A stretch of 64,000 nucleotides of DNA, taken from assembly GCF_009791395.1 (NCBI RefSeq), contig NZ_WSZK01000039.1:1-64000 (forward strand), written 5' to 3'. Origin of the DNA: Halomarina oriensis. Its GTDB lineage: Archaea > Halobacteriota > Halobacteria > Halobacteriales > Haloarculaceae. Positions 33,726 through 42,726 of this stretch are shown here, in pieces. The stretch's first letter is position 1. Each line of letters begins with the position of its first letter. Both the position numbers and the translations under genes were made by a program. Under the pieces are notes generated by a model. That model was not told where the DNA came from, did no database searches, and saw only the letters and a program-made list of their open reading frames with translations.

Positions 33726-35408
33726 CTACCGACCCGCACTGTCGAGGACCGGTGCGAGGTCCGTCGACCAGCGGAGGTCACCGTCGAAGATGACGGGTCG
33801 CTGGCGGTCCGCGAGGAGCGCTCGCGTGCCCTCGGCGTCGAGGGTGTCGCTCGCCGTCGTCCCACGGAGGCGGCGACAGGACTCGAACGGAGCGACGAAC
33901 GTCCCGCCGACGCGTCCCTCCGCGGGCACCGAGTAACGGACCGCGTAGTCGCCGTCGCTCCTGGGGTCGACGTGGAGCAACGCGGGGTCGGTGTCCGGGG
34001 TGAGCGCGAACGTCCCGTCGCCGACGACGGCGTAGTCCGTACTCATCAGGACCTGTCGCCGTGCGAGGCGCATCGCCCGTTCGATGCCGAACCCTCGGAC
34101 GAGCAGGCGGGCGAAGGCCGTGCCGACGGCCGCGGCCTGTTCGTCGAGCACCGTCCGGATGGTGACCGCGCCCGCGACGCTCCCGCGCTCGACGAGGGTC
34201 CGACCCTGGTGGTACGAGCCACAGGCGTTGAGGAAGAACGTCCGTGCCCCCGACTCCGAGAGGCTCGAACAGTCCAGTCCGCCGTCGGTACAGCGCAGTC
34301 CCGACACCTCACAGTGACCGATGTAGTGGACGAAGTCGTGGTCGGCCTCGAAGACCCGTGCGAGTTCGTCCGTCGAGAGCGACTCGTGGACGCTGACGCG
34401 GGCGGGAAACGAGTCGGCGTTCTCCCGGTAGGTCCGGGCGACGGCGTCGTGTTCGGCGCTCATCCGGTCGTCGTTGAGGACGACGGCGACGTCGAGGTGG
34501 TCGTCGGTGCGGTGGTCGCCCGAGGACGCCGCGAGTCGGTGTTCGTAGGCCGCCCGCGAGGGCGTGAACGCCGAGACGGGGACGCCCTCGGCCAGCCACG
34601 CGTGGAGGTCGCCGTCGTGGAGTTCCGGTGCGAGCACGTCGACCGACGCCACGTCGCCCTCGGGGCGTGCCCGATAGAAGTCGTCCAGTGAGTGTTTGAG
34701 TAGCCCCTGTGCGTCGATGGCCGAGGACTGCGGTAGGTAGACGAGACTCATCGCGTCGAGCAGGTACGGCAGACAGCGGACCTCCTCGTCGCCCTGGTCG
34801 GTGTAGGTCGCCAGGTGCCACTCCGGGCGCTCGTCGGCGACCCGGCCGCGGTCACAGTCGAGGTACTGCGCGACCCGTTCACCGGGGGTCGCCGAGGCGA
34901 GGGCGTACGGACAGCCACCGGTCGACGGGAGGAGGTCTTCGAGACACGCGTCGGCCTCGCTGGGGAGTTCACGGACCAGTCCGTCGAGGAAGAACGTGTC
35001 GCCGAGCAGCGTGGCAACCTCGTGTTGGAACGCCGGAAGCGGCGAGAACTCGTGCTCTCGGTCGGGAAGCACGAGCGTCGGTGGTCCGTCGTGGAGTTCG
35101 ACGTGCGCACCGAGGTAGTAGACGAGCGGTGCCGCGACGAACAGCGTCGCACGGTCGGCCGGAAGCCGGGCGGTCACGTCGGTCTCCGGTCGACTCGTCG
35201 ACACCTCGTCGGGAATCGACACCTCGCCGAACTCGACGAGCGGGGGGTGTGGTCTGCAGTCGGGGTGTGACCGGTCCGGACCGGTCACGGCGATGCCTGC
35301 CCCCGAGTACGTCAGTGCGGTGGCGAGACCGTCGACGGTCGCGGGGACAGTGAGCGCTGGCAGGGTGTCCGGTCCTGTCGGCGAAGCGTCACCAGCACGC
35401 TCACTCAT
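33726..35408 (-). CDS. CHAT-domain (caspase-like) protein
   Basis: A 560-residue protein. The first ~330 residues form a domain that I do not recognise (beta-rich start, then FDDFYRARPEG-like helices). The last third is a CHAT peptidase-like domain: DHDFVHYIGHCEVSGLRCTD has the catalytic His (HYIGHC), and RTFFLNACGSYHQGRTLVER has the catalytic Cys (NACGS). AAAVGTAFARLLVRGFGIER then follows as in CHAT proteins. CHAT proteases in bacteria cleave partners in defence and cell-death systems. No obvious partner lies beside it; tbsP is 194 bases downstream and glyA is divergent. Role in this archaeon is unknown. Confidence 0.82.
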   Translation of the reverse strand: MSERAGDASPTGPDTLPALTVPATVDGLATALTYSGAGIAVTGPDRSHPDCRPHPPLVEFGEVSIPDEVSTSRPETDVTARLPADRATLFVAAPLVYYLGAHVELHDGPPTLVLPDREHEFSPLPAFQHEVATLLGDTFFLDGLVRELPSEADACLEDLLPSTGGCPYALASATPGERVAQYLDCDRGRVADERPEWHLATYTDQGDEEVRCLPYLLDAMSLVYLPQSSAIDAQGLLKHSLDDFYRARPEGDVASVDVLAPELHDGDLHAWLAEGVPVSAFTPSRAAYEHRLAASSGDHRTDDHLDVAVVLNDDRMSAEHDAVARTYRENADSFPARVSVHESLSTDELARVFEADHDFVHYIGHCEVSGLRCTDGGLDCSSLSESGARTFFLNACGSYHQGRTLVERGSVAGAVTIRTVLDEQAAAVGTAFARLLVRGFGIERAMRLARRQVLMSTDYAVVGDGTFALTPDTDPALLHVDPRSDGDYAVRYSVPAEGRVGGTFVAPFESCRRLRGTTASDTLDAEGTRALLADRQRPVIFDGDLRWSTDLAPVLDSAGR

Positions 35409-35522
35409 CCAACGGCCATTCGACGGGAGTCGTAAAGACCTATCGCCACCGGACGAGGTTCCGAGCGCTCCGTGTCCCTCCGGAGAGGTAGATTATTGGC
35501 GTGGCCCTCCGCACCACCGCAC

Positions 35523-36770
35523 ATGGACTTCGAACACGTACGGGCGACGGACCCGGCCGTGGCCGACGCGCTGCTCGCCGAGCGCGACCGCCAGCGGGAC
35601 TCCCTCGCCATGATCGCCAGCGAGAACCACGTCAGTCGGGCCGTCCTCGAAGCACAGGGGTCGGCGCTGACCAACAAGTACGCCGAGGGCTACCCCGGCG
35701 AGCGCTACTACGCCGGCTGTGAACACGCCGACGAGGTCGAGAACCTCGCCATCGACCGTGCGAAGGAGCTGTGGGGCGCGGAACACGTCAACGTCCAGCC
35801 ACACTCCGGCACGCAGGCGAACATGGGCGTCTACCTCGCCATGCTCGACCCCGGCGACAGGATTCTCTCGCTCGACCTGACCCACGGCGGCCACCTGAGC
35901 CACGGTCACCCCGCGAACTTCACGGGCAAGACCTACGAGGTCGAACAGTACGAGGTCGACCCCGAGACGGGCTACATCGACTACGACGCTCTCCACGAAC
36001 ACGCCGAGGCGTTCGACCCCGACATCGTCGTCTCGGGCTACTCGGCGTACCCCCGCGAGGTCGACTTCGAGCGCGTCCAGGAGGCCGCCGAGGCCGCCGA
36101 CGCCTACCACCTCGCGGACATCGCGCACATCACCGGTCTCGTCGCCGCGGGCGTCCACCCCTCGCCCGTCGGCGTCGCCGACTTCGTCACCGGGTCGACG
36201 CACAAGACCATCCGCGCCGGGCGGGGCGGCATCATCATGACGACCGAGGAGCACGCCGACGCCGTCGACTCGGCGGTGTTCCCCGGCGCACAGGGCGGTC
36301 CGCTGATGCACAACGTCGCGGGGAAGGCCGTCGGCTTCGAGGAGGCGCTCCAGCCCGAGTTCGGGGAGTACGCCCAGCAGGTCGTCGACAACGCGAAGGC
36401 GCTCGCCGGGCGGTTCCAGGAGCACGGTTTCGAGGTCGTCTCGGGGGGTACTGACACCCACCTCGTGCTCGTGGACCTGCGGGAGTCCCACCCGGAGACG
36501 ACCGGCGGCGAGGCCGAGGAGGCCCTGGAGGAGGTCGGCATCGTCCTCAACAAGAACACCGTCCCCGGCGAGACGCGCTCGCCGTTCAACCCCTCGGGCA
36601 TCCGCGTGGGCACGCCCGCCCTGACGACCCGCGGGTTCGACGAGGAGGCCTGCGAGCAGGTCGCGGACGTCATCTACCGCGTCGTCGACGCCCACGACGA
36701 CGAGAGCGTGAAAGCCGAAGCCAGCGACGAGGTCGACGCGCTCTGCGAGGAGTATCCGCTGTACGAGTGA
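35523..36770 (+). CDS. glyA: Serine hydroxymethyltransferase
   Basis: A 415-residue PLP enzyme that interconverts serine and glycine and passes the one-carbon unit to a folate-type carrier. SENHVSRAVLEAQGSALTNK with YAEGYPGERYYAGCEHAD (about 30-60) and the PLP-binding TGSTHKTIRAGRGG with K228 are diagnostic. NTVPGETRSPFNPSGIRVGT is near the C-terminus. Length is normal. The ATG at 35523 matches the family start. It lies 1.2 kb before folD on the same strand, and together they make the one-carbon section of the window. Confidence 0.96.
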   Translation: MDFEHVRATDPAVADALLAERDRQRDSLAMIASENHVSRAVLEAQGSALTNKYAEGYPGERYYAGCEHADEVENLAIDRAKELWGAEHVNVQPHSGTQANMGVYLAMLDPGDRILSLDLTHGGHLSHGHPANFTGKTYEVEQYEVDPETGYIDYDALHEHAEAFDPDIVVSGYSAYPREVDFERVQEAAEAADAYHLADIAHITGLVAAGVHPSPVGVADFVTGSTHKTIRAGRGGIIMTTEEHADAVDSAVFPGAQGGPLMHNVAGKAVGFEEALQPEFGEYAQQVVDNAKALAGRFQEHGFEVVSGGTDTHLVLVDLRESHPETTGGEAEEALEEVGIVLNKNTVPGETRSPFNPSGIRVGTPALTTRGFDEEACEQVADVIYRVVDAHDDESVKAEASDEVDALCEEYPLYE

Positions 36771-36823
36771 GCCAGCGGCCCCGTCGGCCGTTCGGCACTG
36801 ACCGTCCCACCTCGACTGTCCCG

Positions 36824-36855
36824 CCCCGACCGTTCAGCGCCCCGACCGTTCAGCG
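36824..36855. repeat. Tandem 16-base repeat (two copies)
   Basis: CCCCGACCGTTCAGCG occurs twice in direct succession (36824-36839 and 36840-36855), followed by a partial third copy ACCCCGACC. The second copy contains the stop codon (36850-36852) of the minus-strand membrane protein. It is probably a slippage product. Confidence 0.75.
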
Positions 36856-37194
36856 ACCCCGACCGTACCGCATGTCCTGCTGGACGCCGGTCCAGATTTC
36901 GACCACGACGACGAGTATCGTCCCGCCGACGAGGACGACCGGCCAGAGCCACGGGTCGACCAGCGCCAGCACGTCGAGGACGCCGACGGAGTCCCGTGCG
37001 ACCACCGTCATCAGCGCCTCCTGTCTGAAGACGAGCAGGTACGCCCCGACGAGCATGACGATGCCCGTGACGACCTTCAGCCCCGTCCGGATGGGGTGTC
37101 CCAGCACCCGTCGCGTGTGGTACGACAGCGAGCGAACGAACGGTAATCGCCCCAGCGCCCCCGGCCCCGGTCCCCCTGGCAGCCCTCGTGACAT
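36850..37194 (-). CDS. Small membrane protein with two helices
   Basis: A 114-residue protein of unknown function. After a Gly/Pro-rich start and VRSLSYHTRRVLGHPIRTGL come hydrophobic segments at about 44-63 (VVTGIVMLVGAYLLVF) and 82-102 (LWPVVLVGGTILVVVVEIWT). An in-frame ATG five codons earlier (37209) is also possible. The stop codon lies in the 16-base tandem repeat. Confidence 0.62.
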   Translation of the reverse strand: MSRGLPGGPGPGALGRLPFVRSLSYHTRRVLGHPIRTGLKVVTGIVMLVGAYLLVFRQEALMTVVARDSVGVLDVLALVDPWLWPVVLVGGTILVVVVEIWTGVQQDMRYGRGR

Positions 37195-37269
37195 GGTATC
37201 GTATCGCACTCAGTCGAGATAGTCGTATCCCTCCGGCGGAGTTTCCCCTCCGCAGGTCGTACACGGGGC

Positions 37270-37881
37270 ATGGACCGACCGACGCGACGACGACTCCTCG
37301 GCAGTGTCGCGGCAGGCGTGACCGTGCTCGCCGGATGTGCCGACGGCGGGGAGAGTGGAGCGACCACCGCCGCCGACCCCACGGTGACCACGGACCCGTC
37401 GGTCGAGGGGCCGACGGTCACGGCGAGCGGTGAGGGAGAACAGTCCAGTGGCGGCGAGACACCGGCGGAGTCGTCGCGTACCGGGTCCGCGACGACCACG
37501 ACGACCACCGACCTGGACCTCCGAGAGGCCAACGTCACGGCCGTCACCGTCGACCCGACCGAGGAGGGGAGCTACGAGTTCTCGGTGACACTCTACCACG
37601 ACGACTCGGGGGAGGACGGCTACGCGAACTGGTGGCAGGTCGAGTCGCTCGACGGCGACCGACTGGGTCGCCGCGAGTTGCTCCACGCCCACGGGACCCA
37701 GGAGTTCACGCGCTCGGCGACCGTCGAGGTGCCCGACGGCGACTGTGTCGTCGTCCGCGGACACGACCAGACCCACGGCTACGGCGGACAGGCGATGACC
37801 GTGAACGTCGAGACGGGGGCGACGCGCGTCGTCGCACAGGGGAGCGAGCGGCGACCGGTCACGACCGAACGGTGCCCGTGA
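37270..37881 (+). CDS. Tat-type lipoprotein, function unknown
   Basis: A 203-residue exported protein. RRRLLGSVAAGVTVLAG ends at lipobox Cys23. About 60 residues of Thr/Ser/Glu-rich linker follow. The mature domain (about 80-195) is beta-rich: NVTAVTVDPTEEGSYEFSVT, ANWWQVESLDGDRLGRRELL, CVVVRGHDQTHGYGGQAMTV. The last two segments resemble the repeated pattern of some haloarchaeal secreted domains of unknown role. No catalytic residues are evident. Confidence 0.75.
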   Translation: MDRPTRRRLLGSVAAGVTVLAGCADGGESGATTAADPTVTTDPSVEGPTVTASGEGEQSSGGETPAESSRTGSATTTTTTDLDLREANVTAVTVDPTEEGSYEFSVTLYHDDSGEDGYANWWQVESLDGDRLGRRELLHAHGTQEFTRSATVEVPDGDCVVVRGHDQTHGYGGQAMTVNVETGATRVVAQGSERRPVTTERCP

Positions 37882-37975
37882 CCGACTACACGAACGTGCA
37901 TAGAATCTCTTTCTGCACGTTTCAGATAGACACGTACCCGAGGGTTGAAGGTCTCCGGCCTCGCCCCTTCGAGTG

Positions 37976-38869
37976 ATGACGGACATCATCGACGGGAACG
38001 CGGTCGCGGCCGACGTACGCGACGGTCTCGGGGCGGCCATCGGGACGCTCACCGACGCGGGTCACACGCCGGGGCTGGCGACCGTGCTGATGAGCGACGA
38101 CCCCGCCAGCGAGACCTACGTCTCGATGAAACAGCGCGACTGCGCGGAGGTCGGTATCGAGAGTCGCCACGTCGAACTCGCCCCCGACGCGCCCGCCGAG
38201 GACCTCTACGACACCGTCGACGATCTGAACGCCGACCCCGAGATACACGGTATCCTCGTCCAGATGCCGGTCCCCGACCACGTCGACACCCGCCGCGTGT
38301 TGCGCTCGGTCGACCCCGCGAAGGACGTCGACGGCTTCCACCCCGAGAACGTGGGGCGGATGGTCGCCGGCCACGCCCGGTTCAAGCCCTGTACCCCGCA
38401 CGGCATCCAGAAACTGCTGGAAGCGTACGACGTCGAGACGGCGGGGGCGGAGGCCGTCGTCGTCGGCCGCTCGGACATCGTCGGGAAGCCGATGGCGAAC
38501 CTGCTCATCCAGAAAGCGCCCCTCGGGAACGCGACGACGACGATCTGCCACTCCCGTACCGAGGACCTCGCGGCACACACGCGAGCGGCGGACGTCGTCG
38601 TCGCCGCCGCCGGCGTCCCGGAGTTCATCACCGGCGACATGCTCTCCGAGGGCACCACCGTCGTCGACGTGGGTGTCAACCGAGTCGAGGCGGACACCGA
38701 GAAGGGCTACGAACTCGTCGGCGACGTGGCGTTCGAGAGCGCCGAGGCGGTGGCCGGAGCCATCACACCCGTCCCCGGCGGCGTCGGGCCGATGACCCGC
38801 GCGATGCTGCTCTGGAACACCGTCAAGGCGACGAGCGAGCAGACGGGTGTCGACGTGACCCTGCCGTGA
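37976..38869 (+). CDS. folD: Methylenetetrahydrofolate dehydrogenase/cyclohydrolase
   Basis: A 297-residue bifunctional enzyme that interconverts methylene-, methenyl- and formyl-tetrahydrofolate. SDDPASETYVSMKQRDCAEV holds the YxxxK motif (Y and K for cyclohydrolase), HGILVQMPVP is present, and the NAD(P) site VVVGRSDIVGKPMANLLIQK is followed by PVPGGVGPMTRAML. Length is as expected. ATG 37976 is chosen; a GTG one codon earlier overlaps it and is less likely. The stop overlaps the Nudix gene start (GTGA), so the two are co-translated. Confidence 0.95.
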   Translation: MTDIIDGNAVAADVRDGLGAAIGTLTDAGHTPGLATVLMSDDPASETYVSMKQRDCAEVGIESRHVELAPDAPAEDLYDTVDDLNADPEIHGILVQMPVPDHVDTRRVLRSVDPAKDVDGFHPENVGRMVAGHARFKPCTPHGIQKLLEAYDVETAGAEAVVVGRSDIVGKPMANLLIQKAPLGNATTTICHSRTEDLAAHTRAADVVVAAAGVPEFITGDMLSEGTTVVDVGVNRVEADTEKGYELVGDVAFESAEAVAGAITPVPGGVGPMTRAMLLWNTVKATSEQTGVDVTLP

Positions 38870-39459
38870 GCGGGAACGAGGGCGACGACGATGCGGTGGC
38901 GGGCACGTCGAGCGGCGTGCCCGACTCGACCGGCGAGGGACGTGACGACCGGACACTCGACCCGGACACGCTGGCGGCCCGCTACGAGGGCGTCCAGCGC
39001 CGGGCGAACCGTATCGAACTCTCCCCGGAACAGTGGACGGGCCTCGTCACCGACGAGGGGCGGTGGGGCGTCGGGGCGCTCGTCAGGCACGACGGGGCAG
39101 CCCTGCTCGTCCGCGAGGACTCGAAGGACAGCGACTGGGTGCTCCCCGGCGGGAAACTCGAGGTCGGCGAGACGCACGCCGAGGGAGCGGCCCGCGAGGT
39201 CCGCGAGGAGACCGGTATCGGGGTCGCTGTCGACGGACTGCTCGCCGTCTCCGAGCAGACGTTCGTCGACGCGACGAGCGGTCGGGAGTTCGTCTACTAC
39301 TTCGCCACCTTCGGCGCGACGCCCGTCGCGGACGGGCGACCAGTTCCCGACGCCGACCCCGGCCTCACCGAGGAGGCCATCGCCGAAGTGCGCTGGCACA
39401 CCGACCCCCCCGACGACGTGCTGGACCGCGAGCAGCTCGTCGACCTGATGGGCTGGTAG
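38866..39459 (+). CDS. Nudix hydrolase
   Basis: A 197-residue protein that should hydrolyse a nucleoside diphosphate linked to another group. The Nudix box is complete: GGKLEVGETHAEGAAREV then REETGIGV, with the metal-binding REVREE. About 45 residues of acidic leader precede the domain. The GTG at 38866 overlaps the folD stop by four bases; no in-frame ATG lies near. The folD coupling hints at a folate- or nucleotide-cleaning role, but that is inference. Confidence 0.85.
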   Translation: MSGNEGDDDAVAGTSSGVPDSTGEGRDDRTLDPDTLAARYEGVQRRANRIELSPEQWTGLVTDEGRWGVGALVRHDGAALLVREDSKDSDWVLPGGKLEVGETHAEGAAREVREETGIGVAVDGLLAVSEQTFVDATSGREFVYYFATFGATPVADGRPVPDADPGLTEEAIAEVRWHTDPPDDVLDREQLVDLMGW

Positions 39460-39688
39460 TCCGGAGTCGCCCGGCTACCGGCCGGCCGGTCGAGCGCTTC
39501 GGGACGACCCAGGAGAGGGACGCGTCGGTCGAACGTGTCTGCAACCGGACGGTACCGTCGCCGCCGACCTCCGCGACCGACCCCCGCCGCTGGCGAGCGT
39601 CGACGTCAGCCCACCGAGACCGTCGATGTCGGAGGGAATCCGACGGTCGGGGGCCCCTCGGTGGTCGGTGGACGTCGTGGAGGTGTCG

Positions 39689-40396
39689 TCAGTCGATGTC
39701 GTCGAGGCGGCGGCGGGCGGTCGACAGGACGCTCTCGTCGCCGTCGCGGAGGTAGTCGCCGACGTCCTGCGTGGCGCGGGCGAGTCGTTCGCTGTCCGCG
39801 GGCGAGACGGCCCCGTCGAGGGCCTCGAACCGGCGGACGTGCTCGCCGACGCTCTGGAGGACGGCGCTCGCCGCCTGGTCGGGGTGGTCGTCGAGGTAGG
39901 TCCGCAGGTCGCTCCGGTAGTCGTCGACGGCCCGAGCGTACGCGAGCGCTCGCGGGGCCCGCAACGACTCGGGGACGTCCGCCGGACCGGGCCGGTCGTC
40001 GAGGTCAGCGCCGCGGAGCAACGACAGCAGGTAGAGTTCCTCGGCGTCGGAGACACGCATCGACCGGTCGAGACTGCGAGCGACGGCGCTCAACTCGGCG
40101 GCGGCGAGGTAGGTGTCCGTCAGTGGTTTCAGTTCGCCGCCGTTGATGAACCCGGCGCGGCGGACGTACTCCCGACACGCTTCGGCGGCGTCCGTCGCGG
40201 CGTCGAGCAGGCCGTCGTCGACCCGGTTCCGTGCGGCCGTCAGGTCGAGCGTGACCGGCGCGTCGGTGTGTTCGGTCCGGTCGTCGAGACCCGTCGAGCG
40301 GAGACTACCGCAGTTCGGACACGCCACCTCGCCGGTCTCGTAGTACGACCAGCGGTGCCCACAGTCGCCACACTCCCGGCGACCACGAATCTTCAT
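39689..40396 (-). CDS. Zinc-ribbon protein with helical domain
   Basis: A 235-residue haloarchaeal protein. The N-terminus is a TFIIB-like zinc ribbon: RRECGDCGHRWSYYETGEVA, then CPNCGSL, giving CxxC (9 and 12) and CxxC (26 and 29). The rest is mostly helical, with REYVRRAGFINGGELKPLTD and TYLAAAELSAVARSLDRSMR. I recall similar proteins labelled DUF7117 but am not certain. It may bind nucleic acid or another protein through the ribbon. The ATG at 40396 is used, since nine upstream codons lack coding character. Confidence 0.75.
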   Translation of the reverse strand: MKIRGRRECGDCGHRWSYYETGEVACPNCGSLRSTGLDDRTEHTDAPVTLDLTAARNRVDDGLLDAATDAAEACREYVRRAGFINGGELKPLTDTYLAAAELSAVARSLDRSMRVSDAEELYLLSLLRGADLDDRPGPADVPESLRAPRALAYARAVDDYRSDLRTYLDDHPDQAASAVLQSVGEHVRRFEALDGAVSPADSERLARATQDVGDYLRDGDESVLSTARRRLDDID

Positions 40397-40509
40397 ACCC
40401 GACGGTCGGGCCCGCGGCGGCAAAACCGTAGGTGGTCGGGTGCCGATGCGTCGAGCGGAGTCCCCGCCGGCTACCGGGTCCGACAGGTCGACCTGTCCGA
40501 CCGTCGGGG

Positions 40510-40516
40510 TTTATAT
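40510..40516 (+). promoter_or_regulatory. TATA box of the frameshifted gene
   Basis: TTTATAT lies 27-33 bases before the ATG at 40543, the normal spacing for a near-leaderless haloarchaeal transcript. This supports 40543 as the true start of the gene even though its frame is broken soon after. Confidence 0.65.
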
Positions 40517-40542
40517 CGATGGCGTCGCTCTGTCGGGTCGTA

Positions 40543-41167
40543 ATGGCACGAGCAGGCCTCACCGAGGCAGCCGAGGATAGAGGAAGTCGCCGCAAGGCGG
40601 CTGGTCGAGAAATTCTCCGATGCGGATAGCCCGCTGCCTCCACACACCGTCAGTGACCGTTCGGACCGTTCTTCCGAAGTAGACGCGACAGCCACCCGCA
40701 GTGGCAACGACGATGCCACGCCGCGCGACGACACCGCCGACGGCGACGACCACGCCGTCGACACCGACGGTCCGCTCGGCGTCGCCGTCGACGGCGTCGA
40801 GGTGACGCTCGCGCTGGGCGAGGACCGGCACGTCCTCTCACACGAGGACGCCCGACAGTTACGGGCGGCGCTCGACGACGCGCTCTACCGGGTCCGGGAG
40901 TTCACCCACACGACCGGTGAGCACCGTCCCGACGGGAGCTACGTCGTCGCCCGACGACGGGCGTCCTCGGCGGGTCACCGCAAGGTGTTCGAGGACGCCC
41001 ACGCGGTCCAGTCGTGTTACGACGCGCTCCCCGAGGCGTTCACCGCCGAGGACGTGACCTGTGCGTCGGGCGGGCGTCGGCACATGCTCGTCTGGCACTT
41101 CGCGGAGCATCCGGGCTACGACTGCGAGATAGTGTCGAGACAGCCACTGACCGCGAGGAAGGGGTGA
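40543..41167 (+). pseudogene. Conserved haloarchaeal protein gene with a frameshift near codon 12
   Basis: From the ATG at 40543 the frame reads MARAGLTEAAED and then fails at the TAG at 40627. The next frame (+1) picks up without a start codon at IEEVAARRLVEKFSDADSPL and stays open to 41167, giving about 200 residues in all, with HVLSHEDARQLRAALDDALY and HAVQSCYDALPEAFTAED. Joining the two halves gives the natural sequence ED-IEEV. A single AT dinucleotide lost from GATATAGAG to give GATAGAG (near 40577) explains the break. The only in-frame start for the long part is a GTG at 40802, inside a domain. I do not know the function. Confidence 0.75.
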
Positions 41168-41276
41168 ACTGACGCGCACCGACGGCCGTCGAGCGGGGCA
41201 GGCAGCACCGACCGCACAACCAGCCGTGACTGCCGCCATCGCCCGCGTTTTTGTCGGTGGCGACCCTCGCACCACC

Positions 41277-42245
41277 ATGCAGCCACGGCCGAGTACGTTC
41301 TCCATCGTCGCCCGAGACCCAGAGACGGACGCCGTCGGCGTCGCCGTCCAGTCGAAGTTCGTCGGCGTCGGGGCGGTCGTCCCGTTCGTCAGTGCGGACG
41401 CGGGCGCCGTCGCCACCCAGAGCTTCGCCAACGTCGCGTACGGCCCGGACGGCCTCGACTTACTCCGCGAAGGTCACAGCGCCGCGGCGGCCATCGAGGA
41501 ACTGACCGAAGACGACGAGGAACGCGCTTCCCGACAGGTCGGCGTCGTCGGCACCGACGGCACCGACGGCTCCGTCGCGGCGTTCACCGGCGAGGAGTGT
41601 TTCGACTACGCGAGCGACCGGCAGGGCGAGCACTACACGGTCCAGGGGAACATCCTGGAGAACGCCGAGACGCTCGACGCGATGGCCGAAACGTTCGAGG
41701 AGAGCGAGGGCGGCCTCCCCGAGCGCCTCATCGCGGCGCTCCACGCGGGCAACGATGCGGGCGGCGACAAGCGTGGCGAGCAGTCCGCGGCGCTCTCCGT
41801 CGCCAAACCCGAGGGCGGCTACGACGGGAAGAACGACCGTTGGGTGGACGTGCGCGTCGACGACCACAACCACCCCATCGACGAACTCGAACGGGTGTTC
41901 AAGATATACGACGTCACACTGCTCGCCCGCGAGGAACCCGACGAGACCCGCGAACTGTCCGGTGAGACGGCGACACAGGTGCAGGCCGCGCTCGCCGCGC
42001 TGGGCTTCCTCGACGCCGAGACGGAGACCACCAACGGCACGTTCGGCGGGACACAGCGCGACGCGCTGGAGGACTTCCGCGGGATGAACAACTTCGAGAA
42101 CCACTCGCTGACGGTCATCGAGGACGCGCTGACACGGGGGTGGGACGAGGCCGACGGCGAGGCCGTCCCCACCGACGCGCGTGCCGCCGAGGACCGGCTG
42201 GTCGACGCCATCTGGCACGGTCTGGCTCGACTCGACCGGCTCTGA
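41277..42245 (+). CDS. DUF1028 protein with putative peptidoglycan-binding-like C-terminus
   Basis: A 322-residue protein. The first ~215 residues form the DUF1028 (Ntn-hydrolase-like) domain: TFSIVARDPETDAVGVAVQS (residues 6-25), VGAVVPFVSADAGAVATQSF and AALSVAKPEGGYDGKNDRWV. The family is widespread and its activity is not established, though the fold suggests an amidohydrolase; the N-terminal Thr/Ser nucleophile would need processing. The C-terminal ~75 residues (ETATQVQAALAALGFLDAET and TFGGTQRDALEDFRGMNNFE) look like a small PGB-like domain that often follows DUF1028. The ATG at 41277 starts at the domain. Confidence 0.85.
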   Translation: MQPRPSTFSIVARDPETDAVGVAVQSKFVGVGAVVPFVSADAGAVATQSFANVAYGPDGLDLLREGHSAAAAIEELTEDDEERASRQVGVVGTDGTDGSVAAFTGEECFDYASDRQGEHYTVQGNILENAETLDAMAETFEESEGGLPERLIAALHAGNDAGGDKRGEQSAALSVAKPEGGYDGKNDRWVDVRVDDHNHPIDELERVFKIYDVTLLAREEPDETRELSGETATQVQAALAALGFLDAETETTNGTFGGTQRDALEDFRGMNNFENHSLTVIEDALTRGWDEADGEAVPTDARAAEDRLVDAIWHGLARLDRL

Positions 42246-42295
42246 GTCCGTTCGCGGGCCACGCACCTTTGGTCGCCGCGTGCGTAGCCCGAGCC

Positions 42296-42442
42296 ATGCG
42301 AGACGAAGAGGAGATCCGAGAGCAGTACGAGTTCCTGAAAGAGGAGTTGGAGAGCGACGAGATGCGCCACGAAGGCGTCAGACAGATGTTCACGTACTAC
42401 AAACGGGCCATCGGCTGGGTACTGGAGGAGGAGCACATCTGA
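42296..42442 (+). CDS. Very small acidic protein
   Basis: 48 residues, starting MRDEEEIREQYEFLKEELES and ending in RAIGWVLEEEHI. It is strongly helical, acidic, and without a membrane segment. It lies 50 bases after DUF1028, so it could be translated from the same mRNA. Length and composition match small haloarchaeal proteins of unknown function. Codon use is normal. Confidence 0.68.
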   Translation: MRDEEEIREQYEFLKEELESDEMRHEGVRQMFTYYKRAIGWVLEEEHI

Positions 42443-42457
42443 GCCGGTGCCGGTAGG

Positions 42458-42575
42458 TTTATGCCCCTGTGGCGATTTGTAGAATTCGACGCTTCGCTTG
42501 GAGGGCCGAAGCGTCAGCGGGGACCAATTTCAGGGCGGCGGGCCCGGCCGTGTTTTCGGCTCGGCCCGCTTCCTT
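42458..42575 (+). ncRNA. Possible structured small RNA with its own TATA box
   Basis: In the 284-base gap 42443-42726, a TATA-like TTTATG (42458-42463) is followed 25 bases later by a hairpin with stem GACGCTTCG/CGAAGCGTC (42488-42515, 9 perfect pairs, 10-base loop). After 22 bases comes a second, 32-base hairpin: GCGGGCC/GGCCCGC (42538-42569) with an inner GGCCG/CGGCT, then TTCCTTTCC, which is poly-T-like. The gap has no convincing ORF on either strand. The order promoter, structure, T-rich end suggests a small RNA; no known family is recognised. Confidence 0.42.
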
Positions 42576-42726
42576 TCCTACGTCACGACACGGAGCGACC
42601 GCTTCGTCGTTCTCGTCGACCGCTTCGAGACGTCGAGCCGACGGCCCGGAGCGTCCGGTGTCGACCGACCGGTCGACACACGAACGGCAGAGTCAGAGGT
42701 AGTCGCCGGCGGGGACGGAGCGCGGT

